A DNA stretch of 64,000 nucleotides from Ciona intestinalis. Lineage: Eukaryota > Chordata > Ascidiacea > Phlebobranchia > Cionidae. Position numbers and translations under genes: made by a program. Of this stretch, positions 37,201-48,275 are shown one piece after another; the first letter of the stretch is position 1, and every line of letters begins with the position of its first letter. Where the stretch lies: contig NC_020179.2 of NCBI RefSeq assembly GCF_000224145.3, positions 3,065,885 through 3,129,884 on the forward strand. The letters are read 5' to 3'. The notes under the pieces were generated by a model. That model saw nothing but the letters and a program-made list of their open reading frames with translations. It did no database searches and was not told where the DNA came from.

Positions 37201-40200
37201 CTTATTGCGTATCTCTTGAAGTTGAAATAGAGCTTCGTCCTTTACCACATCACACATGCGGTGAAGATGTTATTACTGCATTACGAGGTACCTCAAATAT
37301 CATCTTTGTAGAATCCGAGATATCAGGAAAACCTCTGATCTTTGAGTGTGAACCAGGTGAGATTCTAATTAGGAAATTGTACAATAAAATTATGTAGTGA
37401 AAACTTCAGATTAAAACAGTCTTGTCTAGGGATGCAGATTACAGAATAATTAGGTATTCTAGGATATCCTAGAATACTTTATTTCGCATCTAGAATTTTG
37501 AATCTTCCCTATGTTTATGGGAAAAAACCCACATAAGTCAGTTTATTAACTCTCTCATAGTAGCCTTGTTGGATCATGAGCTGTAAAATGATCAAAAATT
37601 GTACTATTGGGTAGTTTTTGCCTCACAAAACGTACAGCAGGCTATGAAAAGACGTTGCGAAACGTTTACTCTCGAAAGTCCCACAAACACAAAAATATCT
37701 TTTCTCATAAATATTAGGTTAAAAATTGCAATTATAGTTTATGAGATGACGCGTGATGATGTCATTAAACAGAATACCGAATCCCGAAATTAGATTCCAA
37801 TACAAAAGGACGGATTGGAAATTCTGTAATGTGCATTTCTAGTCTTGTCTTTATGAAAACTGCTGGCTTAAACATATCCTTTACTTCTTACCCCACAGCG
37901 GCAAATGCAGCCGCAGATGCGGTTCTTCCGCCTGCAGTACAAAGTAGTCAAATAACTACAAAATGGATTAGAACTCCAGTTCGAAAACTCAGTGGTTCAA
38001 CATCAGCATTGCAAGTTGCACAACCCAACCAAACTTGTTCAGATTTACCAGTTTATTATTTAACTAATCTAAAAGTTCGATTGTTGGAACGACACAATAA
38101 ACCAAAAGCCTTGGAGGTATTTTATGTATAGATTTTTGTATATGAAATAAGCCTACTTATTTTGTTACTTCAGGAAAAAATATCCATGAAAAGAACATGC
38201 TACAGCTTTCATAAATTGCTTCTATTCATTATATTGAATACTTAAGCCCTGGCACATTGATTAGCACGCCTGTCTGTAACCCAGAGGTAATGGGTTCAAG
38301 GCTCGTCGATGTAACCAATGTGGCGTATGTGTCCTTGGGCAAGACACTTAACGAAAATTTCTCCAACCCAGTGGCCACTAATGGGTTGTCCAAATTATCA
38401 GCCACACATAAAAAATAATCACCCACAAAGTAACATGGCACGAGGTGTATTAAACATAACACCTGTGTTTTAACAAATGTCTTTTACCAGCCACGCAGGG
38501 ATAAAGCAATTTACATTTATTCGTAATACAGATAACTGGTCAAGACTTTTATGATCCAGCAGTATATACTTGTATGGTGCAGTATGGTGGCCAGACAGCT
38601 TATATCTCTCATGCAGCACTTTGCATTAAGCGTGAGTATAACATTGGTAGGATGGGGAACGATTTTCATTTTATTTTCTCAACACTTTTCATTCTATTTT
38701 TCCGACCCATTGGGTAGTAAACAAAGAACTTTTAAAGAATTATAAAACCATATCCTCACAACCCCCATAGACCCTTGTTAATTGTTTAAAACTTGATCAG
38801 GATATTTTAATATTATGTGCTAAAGGTTTCCCATCTCCCCCCCCCCAACTATACATTAATGACATTTAAATATTTGATTTTTGTTTCGCAATTTTGCCTG
38901 TTTTGCCACTCTTGAGATTTTTATGCTTTTATTGCTAAATTTTTATTAAGTAACAGAAATCTGTTGAGTTGCTTAATCCCTTTGTTTGTTAGTTTAATTT
39001 TCAAAATCAAAAAAAAATTTGAGTATATATATATATTTTTTTTTTAATTTTTAAACATTTTATAAAGTCGGGTGGGGAAGATAGGACATCTGTTTATTCT
39101 AATTTCTCTATCCCTTTGGTAGTAAACAAAGAAAATTCAAAGTTATTTCAAAGAATTATAAAACCGTATCCACCGCCTCCAATAGGCCATTGTTAATTGT
39201 TTAAAACACGATCAGGATATTCGGATATTATGTGCTAAAGGTGTCCTATCTTCCCCCACCTTACCATATATATACAAATATAACTTGAATTATTCAAATT
39301 TTTTTTTTACAGAAAAAGTTTCAAACAATAAAAAACCGAACATAATGTGTACTGGCAGTCGCAATTTCTTCCAGGATGATTCTTTAACTGTATCATGTAC
39401 TGTGACTACCAAGCTTGGTGAATTAAAACCAGATGAACTTGAAATAACTTGGACCAAAGTAAGCCAGTTTTAAATTTAATTTATATATTGAAAAATTTAA
39501 ATTTTTTCAATAAATATTTCAATAAAAGTTTTTTATATATAAATAATTTTAATTTATTCAATAAATTTATTGTGTAAAGTTTGGTTTTAAATAGGCATTA
39601 AATCAGGGGTGGTTGGGTGGGTCAAAGTGGGAAGCAATTAATTGACCACATTAATCAGTAAACATTACGTTTACAACCAAGACAGCAATTTTTTTAGCAA
39701 AATTTGTTTCCTTTTTTACATATTTACAAAAATTTGTTTTCTGTTTTCTTTTACCTAATTTTACTACTGTCTGATATGTAGGAAATGAAAATGTTTTGTG
39801 TATATGGACACCTGTTTGTATAATGTATTATTTTAGTAGCAACATTGTGGTAATTGGCCAACTCTGGATTAAATCCCAATTCCCATCGCGTGTCACTCTA
39901 CAAGACAACACCCCTAAAATAGAATATAATATGCGCAAAACTTAACAAAAAATAAATCATGGGTCTTTAATCATAGGGAACTTCTACTTTCTGCACTAAA
40001 TCTGATCTTCTAAGCTCCACAGCCCCATCTAGTGGTGGCCATAATTCACAATGTGGACTGTAAGTTTACAATGGTTTTACTTTAATCTTATACTATTGGC
40101 AAAAATTGACATTATTTATACCTTTTTTAAAAAAGAAGTACAAAAAACAAACAAAAATATCTTTTTTAAAAAAATTATTTTTGTTTGTTTTTTGTGCTTT

Positions 40201-43200
40201 ACTGGAAAAAAAATAAAGAATTTAAATATATTCGTTTATGAAACAGTCTGTTTTATGCTATTATATAGGAAGCTTGGTTGTTAAACATTAAAATATATAG
40301 TCTACTACTCTCATTAATTACCATTATAACCCTTGTCGCCTACTTTCGTGGAAGCGTCAGGCTTCAACATCTGGTAAGGTCCATGCAGTAGCGCCCTGGG
40401 TGTTGGGCTAATGAGCCAACTTTGGCCTAAATCTCAGGTTCCAAAAGGTGCTCATCCACATAGAATAGAATGTTTGTAGCACCCTGGGTGTTTGGGTAAT
40501 GAGCCAACTCTGGCCTAAATCTCAGGTTCCATAGGGTGCCACACCCACACTGCAGCATCTCACCCACATAAAATAGAGTGTAAATTCAAAACAAACTTTC
40601 TTATAAAGTAATGGTTTTTAGCCTGGGTGTTGAGGTAATAGGCCAACTCTGGCCTGAATCCCAGGTCCCATAGTGGCCACACTGCAGGACCTCACTCACA
40701 AAGAAAATGTAAATACATATTAAACTGTTTCTTACACAGTGAGGATTTCACAAACACAAAAAAGATTTGTTTCTGGAGACAACCTGCATCTAATGAAGTT
40801 CAACCATCAAGCAACACTTTCAAAGCCTATCTCACATTTAAGTAAGTTTGTAAACATGGGTTGTTAATGTATGTTCATGGCTTATATTAAATCTGTACAG
40901 TTTTAAAAATATTTTTATAAAGATTTTTTTTATACTTTATACCAAATGTCTACGGGTTATTTCATTTCAAATTTTGTAGAATGTTTTTTATGCATTTTTT
41001 CATATAGTAACAGGTATGTATTTTGAATACACCTTGTTGCCAAGATTTGCTGTCAAAGTTAAAACAATGTGAATAATTTTTTTTTTTGACAGTAAAATGA
41101 AGGTTTCAGACGCCGGTACTTACCATGTATCAGTGCTGTACAAAGGTATTCCGAGTGATCCTGCTACCTTTACACTTGTATTTGACCGGACCAGAATGTT
41201 GGTCAAAATGGCCGCTGGTCTTACAGTTTGTCTCGTGGTTATGGTGTCACTAATCGTTCTGTGGTTGGTTTATCGGCGCTACCGCTTCCGTATCAAACTC
41301 AGATGGCGCCGTCATTTCGGAAAGTATCAAGATGGTATGTTGGCAGTTTTCCAACTTGGTATTTAATATAGATTTCTCAAAATTTAAAATCGCATTCAAA
41401 ATTTTAAAAAGTTTTAGCTAAAAACAAATTAGAAAAATTTAAGCAAGTTTTGCGTAAAAAATCTTTTTTATGCAAATATTTTGACAGAATTTAATTAATA
41501 TAAAAACAACTGCACATAAACTGATACTTCTCGTCCTTATTTTTTAAACTATCCTAATACTTTCTGTTAAAATGCAAACTTGGAAATTCCATCAGTGGTA
41601 TTGATTGTTTATTAGGAACCAATCTTTTAATTGAAGGCTCAAATTCGCATGTAGTAGGGTGTGGGAAAACGGAACACCTTTAGCACATGATATCTAAATA
41701 TTCTAATGGTATTTTAAACAAATAACAACGGTGTACAGAAGTCGTGAGGATACGATTTTATAATTATTTGAACGTTCTTTGTTTACTACCAAATAAGACG
41801 AGAAATAGAGTAAAACGGTGTCCCATCTTACCCCACCCTACTATAACTTACGTGATTGATACTTATTGGTGGTTTTTCTCATTTAAAATTTGAGCTACTT
41901 CAAACTTATGCCGGAAATTACGCTTTCCTCCTTGTGAGGAAGTAAAACAGTCTTTCCTAGTAATACATCAACCAATCTTTATTTGATATGCATACACATT
42001 ATGTTGTATTTCTTTTCTTTTCTTTCTGATTGAGGTTCTGTAGCATAACAAGCTGTGGGACCTATGATTTAGGCCAAAGTTGTCCCATTACCACCAATAC
42101 CAAGGCCAAAGTTGTCCCATTATGCTAGAAACATTTTATTCTATGTAGGCGAGCACCCTTTGGGACCTGAGATTTAGGCCAGAGTTGGCTCATTACCCCA
42201 ACACCCAAAATGAGCACCCCGTGGGACCTGAGATTTAGGCCAAAGTTGGCTTATTACCCCAACACCCAAAATGAGCACCCCGTGGGACCTGAGATTTAGG
42301 CCAAAGTTGGCTTATTACCCCAACACCCAAAATGAGCACCCCGTGGGACCTGAGATTTAGGCCAAAGTTGGCTCATTATCCCAACACTCAAAATGCTACT
42401 GCACGGACCTTTCTAGATGTTAAAACCTATCTTTTCCCATTTTAAAGTCAAACTTACATTATTTTTTTAGATGATAAAAAGAACATAGTTGTCCTTTCTT
42501 ATTACTATGACTGTGATCTGGCTGACGAGACCAGAAAAGCGACGGAAACAATCATTACTTGCATTAAACAACAACTTAATTCAATGCAATACAAGTATTA
42601 TGACAGTCATGAAGATTTACAAGCTGGCGGATGTAAGTTATGTATTCTTGTCTTATTAATTGACCCAACCTAGGTTTTATTAATGTTTGTGTTTTATAAA
42701 ATTGAACAAAAAATCCGACATTTTGTTTTATTCTAAAGATTAAAAAAACACAGTTTTTAAGCCAAAATATAAAATGGCTAAATCCTAAAACTCGTTTTTA
42801 ACAATAGTTGTGTTTTATAAAATTTAACAAAAAATGAAGTCTTTGTTTTATTCCAAAGATTAAAAAAAACACTGTTTTTAATACAAAATATGAAATGCCT
42901 AAATCGTAAAATATAAGTTTTATCAATGGCTGTGTTTTATAAAATTTGGTAAATAAATCACTTTGTTGTGTACTACTGCGAGAGCTTCACATACAAGGCT
43001 TACAGGAAGATGGGACACCTTTGGCACGTAATATCCAAGTATCCTGATCATGTTATAAACAATTAACAACGGTCTATTAGAGTCGTGATGATACAGTTTT
43101 ATAATTCTTTGAATGTTCTTTGTTTACTACCAAGTGGGACGAGAAAGTATAATGAAAAGATGTCCCATCTCCCCCCACCCTACTATATGTCTTAGAAAAC

Positions 43201-45189
43201 AATTCTTTAACTTTTTTGTTTTCTTACTTTACGGCAATTGATCTACTAACACAGTATATTTCTATAGTTTCAGTAAGTAGTTTACTTCAGAGATTGGACG
43301 ACAGTCATCGAATGATAATTATCCTTACAGAAGAATATATTAGAGACCGTTGGTCCAAGTTTGAAGCTGAGCAGGTCAATATTTAATTAATGAATGAATG
43401 TAACTTACTTTATCCTCGTATGGCCGAAATATAACAGTCGTTAAACACAGGTGTTCTGTTTTATACACCTTATGCCAGCTTATGAGTTACCAAGTATGTT
43501 ACTTTGTGAGTGATTATTTTTTTATTTTTTTTATATGCGACTGATAATTTTGACAACTCATTAGTGACCACTGGGTTGGAGAAATTGTGAAATATAATAT
43601 AAACTATTTCTCCCCCAATAAAATTGTATACAGAAGTTTTTTTTAATTTTTTGTTTTTTCCTCAATTGTTTCTAATTATAGTCCGAGACCTATTCTTTTA
43701 TTTTCCTGTTTTTACGCAAATTTTTCAACAGGGATTAATTAATATGGAAAACAACCGCACAAAACTGATTTTCGTTCGAGTGAAAGGAGTCAAAAAAGCT
43801 TTACAAGGCGTTGAAGATTTTCCATCTGGTTTATCGGATGCATTGAAGGTGACTGTTTTGTTGTGATGAATGTTTAATGTTATTTTTCTACTTTGGATGG
43901 GTGAGGTCCTTGAAAACCTCGGATTTAGGCCAGATTTGGCCCATTGCCCCAATATGATACCAGGCATAATATACATAATCTTTTAACAGTTTATTTGGTA
44001 TAAAAAAGTGGTGTATTTCCAACTTTTTGTCTTATCGAATGGCAAATGAAATGTCGGAAATCCACTGTGTTTTCATACCAGATGAGCCATTAAAAGATTA
44101 TTACAGGTCTGTTGAGAATATATGTGGAATCTATTTAAAATGTAGAACTGTAATGGAGTGAACATCTGACAGACACATTTATATTCATGTTATAAATACA
44201 CATGCTGCATGGAATACATAGGTATAAGACAATGCACTGCAACTAAAAGTTAATAAAAACACTGTTTTTAAACCAAAATGCCTAAATCGAAAAACAAAAA
44301 CCAAAACAATAGATAGATAATTGTAATAAATTCTGCGAATTTGACCCTGATCTGGTGCTCATAGAGTCGAACGATTCTTGTGTAAAGAAATACAGTAAGG
44401 AGCTGGTGCTACGAAAACATAACAGACAAAATCAAGGCCAACGAAAACATAACAGACAAAATCAAGGCCAACGAAAACATAACAGACAAAATCAAGGCCA
44501 ACCAATTTTGGCGAACTATATATATGCTATGTAAAAATTGGTTAGACCGGAGTTTTGTCGATTATGTTTTCGTAGCACCAGATCCTAACTATAGATATTA
44601 AATAGCATATGAAACCATAGACAAAACACAAGCATCTATGACTGAATTATTTTTCTGGACTGTTAGGACTTGATTTTTGTCTGTTACATTTTTTTAGCAC
44701 CAGATCCTAACTGTTGATAGCATATGGAACTATAGAAAACACACAAGCCTTTTTCACTGTATCATTTTTCTAGACTGCACGAAATATTCGCTGGAAACCT
44801 GGAATGAACAGCAATTTATTTAAAGAATCAGTCGCGTATGCACTGCCGAACTTGAAGCGATCGCCCACCCCTACTACTAACAACCCATCTGTCAACTATG
44901 TGAAACTAGCTAGCTGTGGTAGGTTGAATTATTTTATATTAACAGACAGTGGCGCAGCCAGGGGGGTTTAGGAAGTCACTTATCCTTTTTTGTTTAATGT
45001 CTTCTGACAAAAAAAAAGGTATTTGAATTTACCAGCTGGGCTAACTATACTGATTTCCTCAAAAATCAAGTTTATTTTGTTTTGAATTTATTTATACCAT
45101 TTATTTTTGTTTCTTGACATTTATTTTTTATATTTTTTACAGATGAATCTCTTGCTAGCCCTGTAAACGGTTGTGCTAGTTGTGTGTAA
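34242..45189 (+). CDS. IL1R-like C: interleukin-1-receptor-like Ig/TIR membrane receptor
   Basis: Complete gene, 14 coding exons, 1,872 coding bases (623 residues). Exons: 34242-34320 (signal peptide, MKISVLLLGYICATVAA), 34782-34927, 36080-36178, 37191-37356, 37899-38116, 38532-38631, 39313-39458, 40744-40841, 41093-41334 (membrane segment with a basic YRRYRFRIKLRWRR stop-transfer), 42471-42632, 43268-43374, 43732-43848, 44774-44918, 45143-45189. Three Ig domains; the second ends DPAVYTCMV and the third DAGTYHVSV. TIR landmarks: KNIVVLSYYYD (box 1, diverged), YKYYDSHEDLQAGG (box 2), RMIIILTEEYIRDRW, and IRWKPG to YALP (box 3). The acceptor of exon 8 must be the AG at 40742-40743, because the AG four bases upstream would put a stop in frame. 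The protein ends GCASCV. It is the most diverged of the three in the TIR domain. Confidence 0.93.
35430..35560 (+). repeat. Degenerate minisatellite
   Basis: About four imperfect units of TTTTTGCATGACTTGACTAT followed by ATTACTTGTT, in an IL1R-like C intron. Confidence 0.7.
35822..36018. mobile_element. MITE (A)
   Basis: Ends 61 bases before exon 36080-36178 of IL1R-like C. Confidence 0.85.
36279..36458. mobile_element. MITE (A), short interior deletion
   Basis: Lacks about 15 bases around the CCGTATCCTCACGACT segment. Confidence 0.8.
37454..37477. repeat. Perfect 24-base palindrome
   Basis: GTATTCTAGGAT followed by its reverse complement, in an intron of IL1R-like C. Confidence 0.9.
38246..38520 (+). 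mobile_element. tRNA-like composite SINE, reference copy
   Basis: A tRNA-like head holds a B-box-like GGTTCAAGGCTC with GTAACCCAGAGGTAATG before it. The body contains CAAGACACTTAACG and CCAGTGGCCACTAATGGGTT. The tail contains ACGAGGTGTATTAAACATAA, CACGCAGGGATAAA and TTACATTTATTC. It ends 11 bases before exon 38532-38631 of IL1R-like C. It resembles the composite SINE reported in Ciona (not checked). Confidence 0.8.
38646..38853. mobile_element. MITE (A) with duplicated left segment
   Basis: TTTTCATT.TATTTT occurs twice; the left edge is 14 bases after exon 38532-38631. Confidence 0.8.
39065..39268. mobile_element. MITE (A)
   Basis: Contains a short internal duplication of AAAGAATT-type sequence; 44 bases before exon 39313-39458. 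Confidence 0.8.
40380..40690 (+). repeat. Dispersed repeat, three diverged units
   Basis: Units starting near 40392, 40480 and 40622 carry GGGTGTTGGGCTAATGAGCC and CTAAATCTCAGGTTCC. Fragments of the same family are at 12405-12480, 39840-39900, 43900-43960, 45315-45375 and 63575-63640. Confidence 0.75.
41652..41845. mobile_element. MITE (B)
   Basis: Full length. Confidence 0.85.
42151..42395 (-). repeat. 61-bp tandem repeat, 4 copies
   Basis: Each unit begins GAGCACCCCGTGGGACCTGA and continues with ATTTAGGCCAAAGTTGGCTT. It lies in the intron after the membrane exon of IL1R-like C. It is the reverse complement of the repeat at 40,380-40,690. Confidence 0.9.
43004..43187. mobile_element. MITE (B), left terminus lost
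   Basis: Begins at GGAAGATGGGACACCTTTGG; right end intact. Confidence 0.8.
43388..43592 (-). mobile_element. SINE, body and tail
   Basis: Begins 13 bases after the donor of exon 43268-43374 of IL1R-like C, antisense to the gene. Confidence 0.75.
44403..44581. repeat. Foldback element with internal 30-bp triplication
   Basis: Perfect 20-base inverted ends (44403-44422 and 44562-44581) enclose three exact copies of a 30-base unit at 44411, 44441 and 44471. Fragments of the right flank recur at 44600-44750. It lies in the intron before the penultimate exon of IL1R-like C. Confidence 0.85.
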
Positions 45190-45482
45190 GATATATCTCC
45201 ACGTTGTCACTTCAAGTTTCAATCTGTATTATTCCTTCATTTCTTGGTGCGGAAAACATGAACAAAAAGATTACCACGGTACACCCTATAGATAACTCTG
45301 CATTTTCCGTTCTATGTGGGTGAGGTCCTTGCCAAGGATTTAAACCAGATTTGGCCCATTACTCCAACACCTAGGCTGTTATGTACATCGTGTATTTGAA
45401 CAGTTTGACTGTCTTGTACTCCATCTGCAACAGACCTGGTTTCATGGATAATAATTTGTGACATAAGCTATTATTTCCTACA

Positions 45483-45718
45483 AAAGTATTCCAAATCACC
45501 CATAAAGTTACATACGTGGTAACTGGTAAGCTGGCGTGAGGTGTATAACAGAACACCTGTGTTATAACAACTGTCGTTGCCTCGCCATGTGAGGATAAAT
45601 AAACTACATATGTGGTAACTCATAAGTGGGCATGAGGTGTATGAAACAAAACGCCTGTTTAAAACGACTGTCACTGCCCTACCATGCGAGGATAAATAAG
45701 TTACATACATTCATTCAT
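45483..45718 (+). mobile_element. Two SINE tails in tandem
   Basis: The tail module is repeated (45,483-45,600 and 45,601-45,718), downstream of IL1R-like C. Confidence 0.75.
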
Positions 45719-45954
45719 TCAATTTATGAATGAAACTTTCAGCCCATTTTGAATTTTAAAATATTTTCTTAAAAGAAATGCAAACCCTAAATATAATGCT
45801 TAAATTACAGCAGATATTTTTTATAGCCCAGTGGTTAAAAATCACTTAGCTGAATAAATAAATATGTAAATATTTTCCATTTTTCTCTGCATGTTTCTAT
45901 TGTATTTTGTTACATCATTTCTATCATCAGAGGCATCGATCAAGTTTTGCAATA

Positions 45955-46320
45955 TTTTCATGCAACTTATACACACACTCCTCACTACACAGGGCACACT
46001 TAAGCCCATACACTACCAGTTTATCATTTTCAAACCAATACACATATGGAGTAAAACATGAAAATCATTTTATTTACTGATTTTTTCATGTAACTTATAC
46101 ACACACTCCTCACTACACAGGGCACACTTAAGCCCATACACTACCAGTTTATCATTTTCAAACCAATACACATATGGAGTAAAACATAAATCTCATTTTA
46201 ATTACTGATTTTTTCATGTAACTTATACACACACTCCTCACTACACAGGGCACACTTAAGCCCATACACTACTAATTTATCATTTTCAAACCAATACACA
46301 TATGGAGTAAAACTTAAGCT
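45955..46320 (+). repeat. 128-bp tandem repeat, 3 copies
   Basis: Nearly identical units, with AACTTATACACACACTCC at 45964, 46092 and 46220. It lies 0.8 kb beyond the stop of IL1R-like C. Low divergence suggests recent amplification. Confidence 0.9.
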
Positions 46321-46743
46321 CCCAAATTCTTTACTGATTTAGTGTTAACACATACACTACACAAATGTAGCAGCTACTTTTGCCAAAGTTAGTAGTTTAT
46401 TTTATAAGAAACGCCTCTACTAGTTTTTTCCAAATGTTCCATTTAAATTGAAGTCTTTTTTAACATTTTATTGCAGATTTTGCAATGTGTTCTCACATAC
46501 GTAATACGTAGCCACCATAATGTATTTAATTTTTCATGAGATCAAATTCGTATTAGTTTTTACAGCAGTATATTTTGCTATGCTGATTAGATTTGTCACT
46601 GTTCTAATAAAATCTGTTTGTTATTTCATTTCTTATTTCCTCTTTTTTTCCTTTATTGCAATGCGCTTGTACAGTTGTTTGCCAAATGTATAAAATATAA
46701 ACCAAATCATTATATTCTATACACACATGATAATATACCATGC

Positions 46744-47185
46744 TCGGCGCAGTAGCACAGTTGGTTAGTGCGCCTGCCTCGAACCCAGAGGTAACGGGTT
46801 CAAGGCTTATCATTGGCTTACCCACAAAGTAACATGTACGGTAACTCGTAAGCTGGCACGAGGTGTTAAACCCATGTGATAACGACTGTCGTTTTCCGGC
46901 CACGCGAGGATAAAGTAAGTTACACTCATTCATTCATTGATACACCATTGTGGGCGTATGTGTACTATGGGGCGAGACACTTAAACGGAAATTGCACCAA
47001 CCCAGTGGCCACTAATGGGTTGTCCAAATTGTTAGCCATACATAACAAATCACAAAAAATAATCACCTACAAAGTAACATATATGTGGTAACTCGTAAGC
47101 TGGCACGAGGTGTAAGAACACCCGTGTTATAACGCTGTCGTTTTTCGTCCACGCGAGGATAAAGTAAGCTACATTCGTTTATTCA
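46744..47185 (+). mobile_element. SINE dimer
   Basis: Head plus tail (46744-46932), then body plus tail (46938-47185): a second copy inserted at, or recombined with, the head-tail junction. Confidence 0.75.
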
Positions 47186-47373
47186 CTGCCGAATTATGCT
47201 GTGTACGTGTAGGTCTTAGACTACTTCAGTGTTGTACAGAAAGTACGTTTTGTAAGCTTGTACATAGTGTTATTTCATGTTCCCGATTTTTAGGAGACAA
47301 TATTTCATTTGAAGAAAGCAGAAAGATAGCTTTGTTTTAATATTTCAAAACATAAAAGCATACGAAGAATATT

Positions 47374-47570
47374 GTTGGGTGGGGAAGGGTGGGACACCTG
47401 TTTATGCTATTTACTCGTCCCATTTGGTAATAAATAAAGAATATTTAAAGAATTATAAACCTTATCCTCACGACTCCTGTAGACCGTTGTTAATTGTTAA
47501 AAACACGATCAGGATATTTAGATAATATGTGTTAAAAGTGTCCCATCTCCCCCCCCCAGCCATACTATAT
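47374..47570. mobile_element. MITE (A)
   Basis: Full length. Confidence 0.85.
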
Positions 47571-48202
47571 AATATAGCTATTCTGCAGCATTGTAAATTT
47601 AACAGAGGAGATCATTTAGCTCCGCAGAGTGTGCAGTCTATGTAAAGAATGTGTAGCAAACATATGTTTTCAGAATTCTCTATCCTAATTTCTGTGTAAC
47701 AGACTATCCGATGTTTAATAACCTGTTCGTGGAAGTCAGAGTAATTGTTAAGACAGCTAACCGGCACGTGTGTATATTTCATACAGAAGTTATTTTGATT
47801 ATGTGTCAGTGTAAGATTTTTTGATGTTAAATTAACATCGGGGTACAAAAGCAATTACTGAATAAATTATAAAGGGTTTAAGTCATAATAGTAACTTGAT
47901 GTAGTGGCGTTTTATTAGGGGCTCTTGCAATGCAAAAGTAGAACTAGATTGCAGCTGTATGTGTGGATTTTTTGGGTAATTCAATAAATTGGTCTAAATA
48001 ACGAAGGCTGTATATCGGAGGCGTCAGATTAGGGTGAAAAGCTAAACTCTAGTCGCAGACTTACCTGACTGTTTCTAGAAAAGTTTACGCCGACGACAGA
48101 AGTGAATACGATACCACGCTAATAAGTAAAGGCGACACAACAGTAGGCATGAAACCTTGACTTGATGTTCAAACGTTTTAAAGTGTCCAGTTCAAATAAA
48201 CG

Positions 48203-48275
48203 AATGAATGTAATCTATTTATCCCCTAGTGTCGGCGCAACGACAGTCGTTATAATGCGGGATTTTTCACAAATC
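48203..48275 (-). mobile_element. SINE tail fragment
   Basis: GAATGAATGTAATCTATTTA and ACGACAGTCGTTATAATGCG. Confidence 0.6.

Noticed and set aside
44040..44105. Possible extra exon of IL1R-like C between 43848 and 44774
   Set aside because: The two flanking exons already join in frame and match A and B in domain content; no acceptor/donor pair in the right phase.
46744..46932. tRNA gene, suggested by GGTTCAAGGCTT and the preceding A-box-like sequence
   Set aside because: It is the tRNA-like head of a repeated SINE, no intact cloverleaf could be drawn, and the same sequence recurs in many copies.
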